NCBI GenBank assembly: GCA_022791135.1
Contig: JAAVYM010000001.1
Location: 20,894 to 84,893 of the forward strand
Source of the DNA: Oscillibacter sp.
GTDB lineage: Bacteria; Bacillota; Clostridia; Oscillospirales; Oscillospiraceae
Reading direction: 5' to 3'
DNA: 64,000 nt
A program made the position numbers and the translations under genes. Under the pieces are notes generated by a model. That model was not told the DNA's origin. It ran no database searches and saw nothing but the letters and a program-made list of their open reading frames with translations. Positions 53,941-61,275 of this stretch are shown here, one piece after another; the first letter of the stretch is position 1, and each line of letters starts with the position of its first letter.

Positions 53941-54549
53941 CTATCCTTTCTCCCCAGCAGACAGCTGTTGGGCAACCAATTCCGCCGCCTGGGGCAACAG
54001 CACCCACTCCGCCTGTTCCATCACCCGGCGCTGAAGGACCTCCGGTGTGTCGCCGGGCAGGACCTCCACTGCCTTTTGCAGGAGGATGCACCCTCCGTCG
54101 GGAATCTCGTTTACCAGGTGGACGGTGGCACCGGTGACCTTCACCCCCCGGCGGAGAGCCTCCTCATGGACCTTCAGCCCATAGAATCCCTTCCCGCAAA
54201 AGGCGGGGATGAGAGAGGGGTGGACGTTCAAAATCCGGTCCGGCCACCTCTGGACAAACTCCTCGGACAAAATGGAGAGGAAGCCGGCCAGGACGATCAT
54301 GTCTATCCCGTATTCTTCCAACTTCTCCGCAAGCCCGGCCTCAAATTCCTCCTGCGTGAGTCCCTTCCGGGGCACGGCGAAGCCGGGAACGCCGTGGTTT
54401 TTCGCCCGCTCCAGGGCGTAGGCCCCGGGGTTGCTGGCGAGAACCACAGCGATCTCACCGTGGGGAATCTCCCCGCGCTCCTGGGCGTTCAGCAGGGCCT
54501 CCAGGTTCGTTCCGCCGCCGGAGACCAGGACGGCGATGCGTGCTTTCAT
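53941..54549 (-). CDS. purN: Phosphoribosylglycinamide formyltransferase
   Basis: Transfers a formyl group from 10-formyl-THF to GAR. The 202-aa length is normal. Motifs are IAVLVSGGGTNLEALLNA (phosphate loop, 4-21), YGIDMIVLAGFLSILSEEFVQRWPDRILNVHPSLIPAFCGKGFYG (catalytic Asn and His in NVHPSLIP near 108) and VTGATVHLVNEIPDGGCI with the catalytic Asp. It overlaps the purM stop by 4 bases. Confidence 0.97.
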   Translation of the reverse strand: MKARIAVLVSGGGTNLEALLNAQERGEIPHGEIAVVLASNPGAYALERAKNHGVPGFAVPRKGLTQEEFEAGLAEKLEEYGIDMIVLAGFLSILSEEFVQRWPDRILNVHPSLIPAFCGKGFYGLKVHEEALRRGVKVTGATVHLVNEIPDGGCILLQKAVEVLPGDTPEVLQRRVMEQAEWVLLPQAAELVAQQLSAGEKG

Positions 54550-55583
54550 AGGATCTCCACGCCTCCATCGCCGGGGACCACTTCGCCGATCACGCGGGGA
54601 GCCAGTCCCGCGTCCAGCAGATACTCCCGGGTCCGGCCGGCGTCGTTCTTGTTTACCACCAGCACCATGCCGGCGCCCATGTTAAAGGTGTTGAACATGT
54701 CGTGCTCCGGGATATTCCCCAGCCGCTGAATCATGCGGAAGATAGGATCAATCTTCAGGGAGGACTTGTCAATTTTGGCCGTCATCCCCTTGGGCAGGCA
54801 ACGGGGGATGTTCTCGTAGAAACCTCCGCCAGTGATGTGGCTGATACCGTGAATGTCTGCGATCTGGAGGACCTCCAGCACCGGTTTGACATAGATGGCA
54901 GTGGGAGTAAGCAGTTCGGCCCCCAGCTCACAGCCCAGTTCCTCGCTCCACTCGTTCAGATTGACATGCTCAATGTCCAGTACCTTGCGCACCAGGGAAA
55001 AGCCGTTGGAGTGCAGACCGGTAGAGCTGAGAGCCAGGAGCACATCCCCCGCTTTCACCAGGCTGGGGCGCAGCATCTTCTCCTTGTCCACCACGCCCAC
55101 GGCAAAGCCCGCGATGTCATAGTCATCGGGCCGCATGACGCCGGGGTGCTCGGCGGTCTCGCCGCCGATGAGGGCGCAGCCCGCCCGGACGCAGCCCTCC
55201 GCCACTCCAGAGACGATGGAGGCGACTTTTTCCGCCTCATTCTTTCCAATGGAAATATAATCCAGGAAGAACAGGGGCTTTGCCCCGCAGCAGATGATGT
55301 CGTTGACGCACATGGCCACGCAGTCAATACCGATGGTGTCGTGTTTGTCCAGCAGCTGGGCCAGGCGGAGCTTGGTACCCACGCCGTCGGTGCCGGAGAC
55401 GAAAACCGGCTCTTTCATGCCGGAAAGATCCGGTGCGAACAGGCCGCCGAAGCCGCCGATGCCGGAGACCACGCCGGGGGTTCTGGTGCGCTCTACAAAA
55501 GGCTTCATCAGCCGCACGCCCTCGTAGCCCGCGGTGATGTCCACGCCGGCGGCAGCATAGGCGGCAGAATGGGAGTGATTCAT
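54546..55583 (-). CDS. purM: Phosphoribosylformylglycinamidine cyclo-ligase (AIR synthetase)
   Basis: Closes the imidazole ring to AIR with ATP. The 345-aa protein has the N-terminal YAAAGVDITAGYEGVRLMKPF, VSGTDGVGTKLRLAQLLDKHDTIGIDCVAMCVNDIICCGAKPLFFLDYI (about 67-115), LIGGETAEHPGVM, and ITGGGFYENIPR. All typical. It lies 62 bases after purF. Confidence 0.97.
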   Translation of the reverse strand: MNHSHSAAYAAAGVDITAGYEGVRLMKPFVERTRTPGVVSGIGGFGGLFAPDLSGMKEPVFVSGTDGVGTKLRLAQLLDKHDTIGIDCVAMCVNDIICCGAKPLFFLDYISIGKNEAEKVASIVSGVAEGCVRAGCALIGGETAEHPGVMRPDDYDIAGFAVGVVDKEKMLRPSLVKAGDVLLALSSTGLHSNGFSLVRKVLDIEHVNLNEWSEELGCELGAELLTPTAIYVKPVLEVLQIADIHGISHITGGGFYENIPRCLPKGMTAKIDKSSLKIDPIFRMIQRLGNIPEHDMFNTFNMGAGMVLVVNKNDAGRTREYLLDAGLAPRVIGEVVPGDGGVEIL

Positions 55584-55645
55584 CGTAAAACCTCCAATTT
55601 GAATTGGGGATCCGGAATTGCCGGGATGCGGGAAAAGTTTGAAAG

Positions 55646-57067
55646 TTATTCCTTTCCGCTCCAGCAGTAGGTGCAGATTTTGTCCCGGTCAATGCCGATG
55701 GCCTCCAGCAGGCCGTCCAGAGACTGATAGCCCAGGGAGTCGAAGCCCAGTTGCTCGCAGATGGCCTTCAGCATGCACTGGCCCCGCTCCGTGGAAGCGT
55801 CGGCGTACTCATCCAGATGAGCCTGTCCCTCCTCCCCCTCCAGGGACTGGATGATTCTGCGGCTGAGCAGCTCCATGTCGGAGTTGCTCCGGGAGAAGTT
55901 CAGGTACTTGCAGCCGTACATGATGGGGGGGCAGGCGGAACGCATATGGACTTCCTCCGCGCCGGATTCGTAAAGAAATTCCACCGTCTCCCGGAGCTGA
56001 GTCCCCCGGACGATGGAGTCGTCCACGAAGAGGAGTTTTTTGCCCTTGATCAGCTCATAGACGGGGATCTGCTTCATCTTGGCCACCTGGTTCCGCACGT
56101 CCTGACTCTCGGGCATGAAGGACCGGGGCCAGGTGGGGGTATATTTCACGAAGGGCCGGGCGAAGGGCTTGCCGCTGCGGTTGGCAAAGCCGATGGCATG
56201 GGGCAGGCCGGAGTCCGGGACCCCTGCCACGTAGTCCACTTTGGGCAGCTGGCCCCGCTGGACCTCGTCCCGGGCCATGATTTCGCCGTTGCGGTAGCGC
56301 ATGACCTCCACGTTCATCCCCTCGTAGCAGGAGTTGGGATAGCCGTAATAGGTCCACAAGAACGCACAGATCCGCATGTCCTTCCCGGCGGGAGCCAGGG
56401 TCTCCCAGCCCCTGGCGGTGATCCGTACGATCTCCTGGGGACCCAGCTCATAAGCGTCCTTATAACCCAGCTTGTGATAAGCGAAAGACTCGAAGGAGAC
56501 GCAGCAGCCGTCTTCGTTTTGGCCCACAAGCACCGGAAGACGACCCAGACGGTCCCGGGCGGCGAGGATGCCGTCCGAAGTGAGGATAAGGATGGTCATG
56601 GACCCCTCGATTTGCTCTTGGGCGTAGCGGATGCCGGAGACTAGGTCGTCCTTTTGATTGATGAGGGAGGCCACCAGCTCGGTGGCGTTGACCTTGCCGG
56701 AACTCATGGCCATGAACTGATGGCCATGATCGGAGAAGTAACGCTCCACCAGCTTCTCGGCGTTTTGGATAATGCCCACGGTGGAGATGGCGTACAGCCC
56801 CAGGTGAGAGCGCATCAGCAGGGGCTGGGGGTCCGTGTCGCTGATGCAGCCAATGCCCGCCTGGCCGTGGAAGGTGTTCAGGTCTTTTTCGAACTTAGTC
56901 CGGAAAGGGGTATTTTCGATGTTGTGGATTTGCCGGTGGAAGCCCTCCTGGGCATCGAAAACAGCCATACCGCCCCTCCGGGTACCCAGGTGGGAGTGGT
57001 AGTCCGTGCCAAAGAATACGTCCAGCACCACGTCCCGTTTTGATATTGCGCCAAAAAAACCGCCCAT
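55646..57067 (-). CDS. purF: Amidophosphoribosyltransferase-like PurF lacking the N-terminal catalytic Cys
   Basis: A 473-aa protein at the position of the first committed enzyme (PRPP to phosphoribosylamine). The PRPP site is intact: KLLFVDDSIVRGTQLRETVEFL (about 330-352) and VDYVAGVPDSGLPHAIGFA. The N-terminal glutaminase fold is present (YHSHLGTRRGGMAVFD, IGCISDTDPQPLLMRSHLGLYAIS), but the sequence starts MGGFFG instead of MCGIFG, so the Ntn nucleophile Cys is Gly. No other start would restore it: AAGGAGG sits 7 bases before this ATG. C-terminal KICTYCW and other Cys could bind the Fe-S cluster known from the B. subtilis enzyme. The protein may rely on free ammonia. Confidence 0.92.
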   Translation of the reverse strand: MGGFFGAISKRDVVLDVFFGTDYHSHLGTRRGGMAVFDAQEGFHRQIHNIENTPFRTKFEKDLNTFHGQAGIGCISDTDPQPLLMRSHLGLYAISTVGIIQNAEKLVERYFSDHGHQFMAMSSGKVNATELVASLINQKDDLVSGIRYAQEQIEGSMTILILTSDGILAARDRLGRLPVLVGQNEDGCCVSFESFAYHKLGYKDAYELGPQEIVRITARGWETLAPAGKDMRICAFLWTYYGYPNSCYEGMNVEVMRYRNGEIMARDEVQRGQLPKVDYVAGVPDSGLPHAIGFANRSGKPFARPFVKYTPTWPRSFMPESQDVRNQVAKMKQIPVYELIKGKKLLFVDDSIVRGTQLRETVEFLYESGAEEVHMRSACPPIMYGCKYLNFSRSNSDMELLSRRIIQSLEGEEGQAHLDEYADASTERGQCMLKAICEQLGFDSLGYQSLDGLLEAIGIDRDKICTYCWSGKE

Positions 57068-57078
57068 TCGCAGCCTCC

Positions 57079-57219
57079 TTATTTTTTACGCTTGCGCAGG
57101 AATATCCAGAGCGCGGCCCCCAGCACCACCACAGCCAGGAGCGCCGGAACGGCAGACCCGGCAGGAGCGGTGGTGATAAAGACCGCAGTAGGACCATCCG
57201 GCCCTCCGATGATACCCAC
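57079..57219 (-). CDS. 46-aa single-pass membrane peptide with OadB-like GGPDGPTA motif
   Basis: The frame starts at GTG 57219, four bases after the purC stop, and ends at TAA 57079, whose bases are part of the purF ribosome site TAAGGAGG. The product starts (M/V)GIIGGPDGPTAVFIT, then APAGSAVPALLAVVVLGAALWIFL as one membrane helix, then a basic KRKK-type tail. GIIGG-DGPTA-F/Y resembles a conserved segment of Na+-translocating decarboxylase beta subunits (OadB family), but here it stands alone without the other helices. Close packing between two pur genes on both sides argues for real translation. The function is unknown. Confidence 0.7.
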   Translation of the reverse strand: MGIIGGPDGPTAVFITTAPAGSAVPALLAVVVLGAALWIFLRKRKK

Positions 57220-57223
57220 GGCT

Positions 57224-57937
57224 TTACAACGCCTCGCTCATGCGGCGCATGACTTCGGTATAGGCATCCTCCACGCCGCCCAGGTCCCGGCGGAAGCGGT
57301 CCTTGTCCAATTTCTCATGGGTCTTGGTGTCCCAGAGGCGGCACGTATCGGGGCTGATCTCGTCTGCCAGGACAATCGTGCCGTCGCCCAGGCGCCCGAA
57401 CTCCAGCTTAAAGTCCACCAGCGTCACGCCGCAGGAGGCCCAGAAGGACTTGAGGAAGTCGTTGACCTGGAAGGCGTACTTCTTGATAGTCTCAATTTCC
57501 TCGGGAGTGGCCAGCTTCAAAGCCAGGGCATGGTAGGAGTTCAGCAAAGGGTCACCCAGCTCGTCGTTTTTATAGGAGAACTCAATGGTGGGCGCGTCGA
57601 AAACGATGCCCTCCTCCACGCCGTAGCGCTTGGCGAAGGAGCCGGCGGAGATGTTGCGGATGATGACTTCCAAGGGGACGATGGAGACCTTTTTTACCAG
57701 GGTTTCCCGTTCGCTCAGCTCTTGGACAAAGTGGGTGGGGACGCCGGCCTTCTCGAGCCTGGCCATAAAACGGTTGGTCATCTGGTTGTTGATGACGCCC
57801 TTGCCTGCAATAGTGCCCTTCTTCAGGCCGTTGAACGCGGTAGCGTCATCCTTGTAGTCTACGATGAACAGGTCGGGATCGTCGGTTTTGAAGACCTTTT
57901 TGGCCTTGCCCTCGTAGAGCTGGTCCAGCTTTTGCAT
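57224..57937 (-). CDS. purC: SAICAR synthetase
   Basis: Couples aspartate to CAIR with ATP. The 237-aa length is normal. Motifs are [34 protein letters not shown] (ATP loop, 8-41), [45 protein letters not shown], and [15 protein letters not shown] (about 190-204). AAAGGAGG precedes ATG 57937. It lies 124 bases after purE, a gap holding GC-rich sequence with no gene. Confidence 0.97.
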   Translation of the reverse strand: MQKLDQLYEGKAKKVFKTDDPDLFIVDYKDDATAFNGLKKGTIAGKGVINNQMTNRFMARLEKAGVPTHFVQELSERETLVKKVSIVPLEVIIRNISAGSFAKRYGVEEGIVFDAPTIEFSYKNDELGDPLLNSYHALALKLATPEEIETIKKYAFQVNDFLKSFWASCGVTLVDFKLEFGRLGDGTIVLADEISPDTCRLWDTKTHEKLDKDRFRRDLGGVEDAYTEVMRRMSEAL

Positions 57938-58061
57938 GGGTTAAAGTCCTCCTTTGTGTTGTATAAGTTCTGTCAGGATTTATTTAAGGCTTGCGGGAGG
58001 GCCGGAAACTGCTCCGCCGGATGACGGGAAAGGGGGGCCGCCCCGCGCTTGTACAATGGGG

Positions 58062-58550
58062 TCAGATCTCTGTTTGGAGCTGGGCGTCCTTCTCCTCAAT
58101 TTGGACAGCCATGTCCCGCCGGGCGGCGTCCAGCCAGGCGGCCAGATTGTCGTCGGAAACGGCCAGGATCTGGGCGGCCAACACGGCGGCGTTCTTGGCT
58201 CCGTTCAGGGCCACCGTGGCGACGGGAATGCCGCTGGGCATCTGGACTGTGGCCAATAAAGCGTCCAGCCCGTCCATAGCGCCTCCCTTCATAGGGATGC
58301 CGATGACGGGCAGGGTGGTATTTGCAGCCACGGTGCCCGCCAGGTGGGCGGCCATGCCGGCGGCGCAGATGATGACGCCGAAGCCGTTCTTCCGGGCGTG
58401 CCCGGCGAAGTCGGCCACCTGGGCGGGGCTTCGGTGGGCGCTCATGATATGGGCCTCGTAGGGAATGCCGAAGGCATCCAGTTGGGCACAGGTCTCCCGG
58501 ACCACCGGCCAATCGGAATCGGAACCCATGAGTACGGCGACTTTTTTCAT
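58062..58550 (-). CDS. purE: N5-carboxyaminoimidazole ribonucleotide mutase
   Basis: Class-I-type PurE of 162 aa. Signature KVAVLMGSDSDWPVV at 3-17, EAHIMSAHRSPAQVADFAGHA with the catalytic His, GFGVIICAAGMAAHLAGTVAANTTLPVIGIPMKGGAMDGLDALLATVQMPSGIPVATVAL. ATG 58550 follows AAGGGAG; the longer frame to 58607 has no site. It is the first pur gene, 128 bases downstream of a GntR/UTRA regulator in the same direction. No purK is seen. Confidence 0.96.
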   Translation of the reverse strand: MKKVAVLMGSDSDWPVVRETCAQLDAFGIPYEAHIMSAHRSPAQVADFAGHARKNGFGVIICAAGMAAHLAGTVAANTTLPVIGIPMKGGAMDGLDALLATVQMPSGIPVATVALNGAKNAAVLAAQILAVSDDNLAAWLDAARRDMAVQIEEKDAQLQTEI

Positions 58551-58678
58551 AAAGATTGGTCTCCCTTCATATGATGACGAAATAGCAGTTTTTCTGGTTT
58601 TTCGCAAAAGGCGGGGAAAGCAAACTCTCCCCCCAAATAGGGAAGGATTATAAACGGCGAGAAGATGGCCTGGCGGGG

Positions 58679-59404
58679 CTAAAGCTTTTTGCGCATGACC
58701 GTGTGGCGGAAGATTCCGTCTGCAAAATACTCGGTGGAGCAGAACACCGGCTTGCCGTCGATGTCATAGTCCACCTCTTCCATATACAATAGGGGTGCGC
58801 CGGCGGGAACCTGAAGAATGCCGGCGAGCTTTTCGTCCGCTGGGATGGCCCGCAGATCTGTCAGGTCCAAATAGGGGTTCACGCCGCAACAGCGTTGGAG
58901 AAAATGAAAAATGGGCAGCTGCAAATCCTCCTCCGTATATTCCGTCCGGATCAAGGCCTGTTCGACCAGGTCCTCACAGTAGACGGCTGGACGGCCGTCG
59001 GCAGTACAGAGGCGGGAGACCCGGAGCATGGGCGTACCCTCCGGGAGGCGGAGCTGCGCGGCGGTTTTTGCATCCGCCGCCTCCGGTGCGGCGCTGGTGT
59101 AGGCCACGGCTGGGGTAAAGCCGTTTTGCCGGATCATGTCCAGAAACTCGATTTCAATGTCCATCCGGGTCTGCACGTTCAGCACGTGGCGGTTGATGAT
59201 GGTACCGACGCCGTGGCGGCGGGTAATGAAGCCCTCCCGTTCCAGGGAGGCCAGAATGTCCCGCAGCTGTGTCCGGCTGATTCCAAGCCGGACACAGAGC
59301 ACGCTCTCCCGGGGCAGCCGCTCGCATTGGGCGTATTCGCCGCTTCGCATGGATTCCAGCAGCTGTGCGCGGATGGCCTTGGTGTGGGAAAACTGACTGT
59401 TCAT
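58679..59404 (-). CDS. GntR-family regulator with UTRA domain
   Basis: A 241-aa protein of the HutC/NagR subfamily. The winged helix (about 10-78) has LLESMRSGEYAQCERLPRESVLCVRLGISRTQLRDILASLEREGFITRRHGVGTII; the UTRA ligand-binding domain (about 95-240) has AAQLRLPEGTPMLRVSRLCTADGRPAVYCEDLV and GAPLLYMEEVDYDIDGKPVFCSTEYFADGIFRHTVMRKK. A 7-3-7 palindrome over its own promoter suggests autoregulation. Its position just before purE, same strand, makes it a candidate purine-operon regulator, although this subfamily usually responds to sugars, amino acids or their phosphates. Confidence 0.9.
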   Translation of the reverse strand: MNSQFSHTKAIRAQLLESMRSGEYAQCERLPRESVLCVRLGISRTQLRDILASLEREGFITRRHGVGTIINRHVLNVQTRMDIEIEFLDMIRQNGFTPAVAYTSAAPEAADAKTAAQLRLPEGTPMLRVSRLCTADGRPAVYCEDLVEQALIRTEYTEEDLQLPIFHFLQRCCGVNPYLDLTDLRAIPADEKLAGILQVPAGAPLLYMEEVDYDIDGKPVFCSTEYFADGIFRHTVMRKKL

Positions 59405-59456
59405 TCCAAATACCTCGCTCTAATTAAGAATTCCAGTGAGGAACAGGCGGCTGTCA

Positions 59457-59499
59457 AATAGGTCATACCTATTGTATCGGTTTCTGAGGCTATCTGCAA
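59457..59499 (-). promoter_or_regulatory. Promoter and 7-3-7 palindromic operator of the GntR gene
   Basis: Minus strand: -35 TTGCAG (59494-59499), 17-base spacer, -10 TACAAT (59471-59476). The palindrome AATAGGT-N3-ACCTATT (59457-59473) overlaps the -10 box downstream. The GGT-N3-ACC core resembles operators of NagR/DasR-type UTRA regulators. Confidence 0.75.
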
Positions 59500-59509
59500 T
59501 TGACAAAAT

Positions 59510-59718
59510 TGACAGTTCTGGGCGAATTTCACCGCCCCTTCTTCTATGAGAGGATTAGGTTCCGTTCGAAAAATACCGCCTTCGGACGATTATCCTACCA
59601 GGCCTGTGGACCTTGGCTTAAAGCTGGCCGGGATTTTTGCACCGGGCTGTTCCGCTATAAGGCGGTCACGATCCGATATACTTCCGCTTTTCGGAGAGCG
59701 GCTAGGAGCAAAGAAAAA
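59510..59718. other. Intergenic stretch without a recognised gene
   Basis: Between the GntR promoter and the terminator of the 3D-domain gene I see only weak overlapping frames with no ribosome site or familiar domain. Confidence 0.4.
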
Positions 59719-59760
59719 GCGGAGAGCGGAGACGGGAAACCCTATCTCTTCGCTCTCCGC
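59719..59760 (-). terminator. Rho-independent terminator of the G5/3D protein gene
   Basis: GCGGAGAGCG (59751-59760 read on the minus strand) pairs with CGCTCTCCGC (59719-59728) across a 22-base loop and is followed on the minus strand by TTTTTCTTTG. Confidence 0.85.
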
Positions 59761-59786
59761 TCTTTGTATGACCCTTGCGGGAGGAG

Positions 59787-60875
59787 TTATTCTAAAATAT
59801 AGACCGTGCAAGTGCGGCGGCCGAATTGAATGCACTCGTCGTAGGTGTCGTAATAAAGGTCGATTTTATCACCCCTTACGCCGGTGTCCTCTGCCACGGC
59901 CAGGCCATAGACCACCTTGCTGCCCGCGACAATATACATCCGGGTACCCAGGGGGATGACGCTTTTATCAACGGCTACCGTGCCCACGTGAACGGCGGTG
60001 CCGCTGGCCGTGCGGGTGCCCACGCCGTCGTGGCCGGTGGTGTAGGCGGTGGCGGTCATGGAGCGGACGCCGGAGTAGTTCAGCACCGTGCCGTCCTTCA
60101 GAGTCAGAGTGCCGCTGCCGTCGGCGTTTTCCGTGACGCTGGCAATGCCTCCGCCGGTCTCGCCGTGCTCCGTCAGGGCGCTGTCCGGGTCTTCCTTCTC
60201 TGTGCCGGCGGGAGGCTTAGGCTTGGCAGTGCCGTATTCCACGATGCGGTCCACGGCAGTGGTATCCAGCTCTTCTACAAACTGGCGGGAAAGCTCCGCC
60301 CCATTGGACCAAACTACTTCGTAGACAGAGGAACGCACGCCGTCGGCTCCCTCCTGGAGCACGTTCTCCTCCCCCTCCGGCAGCTGGGGATTTGGGATAC
60401 GCTGGGTGTGGAAGGCAACATTCTCCTTCACATATTCATAATAGGTGAGGTCTGATGAGACAGTTAGCTCGACGCCGGTGTCGGAAAGCTTTACGCCCAC
60501 CATCTCCAAATCGCTGGGGACCACCTGCATCCGCCCCAGGAGGGACGAGACGCTCTCCCGGTGGGACGAGATGGTGACGGTGGAACCCTCGTGGCGAAGC
60601 GTGACAGCGGTACCTTCCTGGAGCGTGATGTCATAGCCCCGGCTGCCGTTGGAGACGTAAAGCAGCTTGGAAGACAGGTCCGGCGGCGGCGCCTCCTGTT
60701 CCGGGTCCAGGATGATGGCTGCGTCGTCCGCGCCGGTGATGATATACACAGAGTCGGCCCAGCCGGTGGCAGAGAGGCCGGTGACAGCGGCGACTGCCAA
60801 GCAGAACAGCAGCATGCCGCCGCGCCTGCATAAGGCATACAGCAGGTTCGATTCATGGTTCGCGTTCAAATTCAT
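59787..60875 (-). CDS. Exported G5/3D-domain cell-wall protein (YabE-like)
   Basis: A 362-aa protein. An N-terminal signal or anchor helix lies at about 19-41, then DUF348-like and G5-like segments (about 70-215: ITLQEGTAVTLRHEGSTVTISS, VYEVVWSNGAELSRQFVEE), then a C-terminal 3D domain (about 270-362: MTATAYTTGHDGVGTRTASGTAV, VDKSVIPLGTRMYI, AEDTGVRGDKIDLYYDT with the three Asp). The 3D fold is related to lytic transglycosylases (MltA type) and resuscitation factors. ATG 60875 follows TAGGAGGGT. It has a strong promoter and a structured leader of about 180 bases. Confidence 0.9.
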   Translation of the reverse strand: MNLNANHESNLLYALCRRGGMLLFCLAVAAVTGLSATGWADSVYIITGADDAAIILDPEQEAPPPDLSSKLLYVSNGSRGYDITLQEGTAVTLRHEGSTVTISSHRESVSSLLGRMQVVPSDLEMVGVKLSDTGVELTVSSDLTYYEYVKENVAFHTQRIPNPQLPEGEENVLQEGADGVRSSVYEVVWSNGAELSRQFVEELDTTAVDRIVEYGTAKPKPPAGTEKEDPDSALTEHGETGGGIASVTENADGSGTLTLKDGTVLNYSGVRSMTATAYTTGHDGVGTRTASGTAVHVGTVAVDKSVIPLGTRMYIVAGSKVVYGLAVAEDTGVRGDKIDLYYDTYDECIQFGRRTCTVYILE

Positions 60876-60888
60876 ACCCTCCTAAAGG

Positions 60889-61055
60889 TTTTTTCACGGC
60901 GGTGATCCCGGCTTGAACGGGAGGACGCCGTGCTGGCCCCCGGCGGGGGAGTATTGGGCGGCTGATCCCTCCAAAAGCCGGGCGGCGCTCCTGGGACTCG
61001 CGGCGGCGAAAGGGAGGGAAAACAACTTGTAACTTTTGTTACCGGTGGGAAACTG
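60889..61055 (-). promoter_or_regulatory. Structured 5' leader of the G5/3D gene
   Basis: The leader contains a two-part hairpin close to the start codon: outer CACGGCG/CGCCGTG and inner TCCCG/CGGGA, around 60896-60932, followed by AAAAAA rather than T. It also has a 5-4-5 dyad GTAAC-TTTT-GTTAC (61029-61042, plus-strand reading). I checked for the c-di-AMP (ydaO) riboswitch core known before such genes and did not find it. The element is unassigned. Confidence 0.4.
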
Positions 61056-61060
61056 CGCTT

Positions 61061-61089
61061 AGTATACACCACAGCCCCACTTTTGTCAA
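61061..61089 (-). promoter_or_regulatory. Promoter of the G5/3D gene
   Basis: Minus strand: -35 TTGACA (61084-61089), 17-base spacer, -10 TATACT (61061-61066); near-consensus. Confidence 0.85.
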
Positions 61090-61181
61090 GCCTTCTGGGC
61101 CTTAGAAGTACAATTATCCCCACTTTAGACCCGTTTGGACAGGATTTGACCGGAAAGGATTCGGGAAGAGAATGGAAAAAG

Positions 61182-61240
61182 GTTACAAAACGGTAACGAG
61201 AAGAGCGCTTGTGGACTTTTCCGCAAATCCGTGTTATGAT
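61182..61240 (+). promoter_or_regulatory. Putative promoter of dusB with nearby GTTAC/GTAAC dyad
   Basis: GTTAC-N6-GTAAC (61182-61197) lies upstream of TGGACT (61212-61217), 17 bases, TATGAT (61235-61240). The -35 is weak. The same GTAAC/GTTAC word forms a dyad at 61029-61042 on the other side of this divergent region. Confidence 0.4.
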
Positions 61241-61275
61241 GGCAGAAAACCTTCCCGGCAGAGAAAGGGACGCTC

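Noticed and set aside
57938..58061. Purine or other riboswitch between purE and purC, or before purE (58551-58678)
   Set aside because: No purine-riboswitch core (TATAATCCT... with matched loops) is formed; the TATAATCC seen at about 58640 on the minus strand is isolated.
59500..59802. Plus-strand frames of about 100 codons between the GntR and 3D genes
   Set aside because: They run through the terminator of the 3D gene, have no ribosome site and no recognisable domain.
60889..61055. Cyclic-di-AMP (ydaO) riboswitch before the 3D-domain gene
   Set aside because: The location fits, but the conserved core (for example the CCGACAGCTAACCTCG-like segment) is not present.
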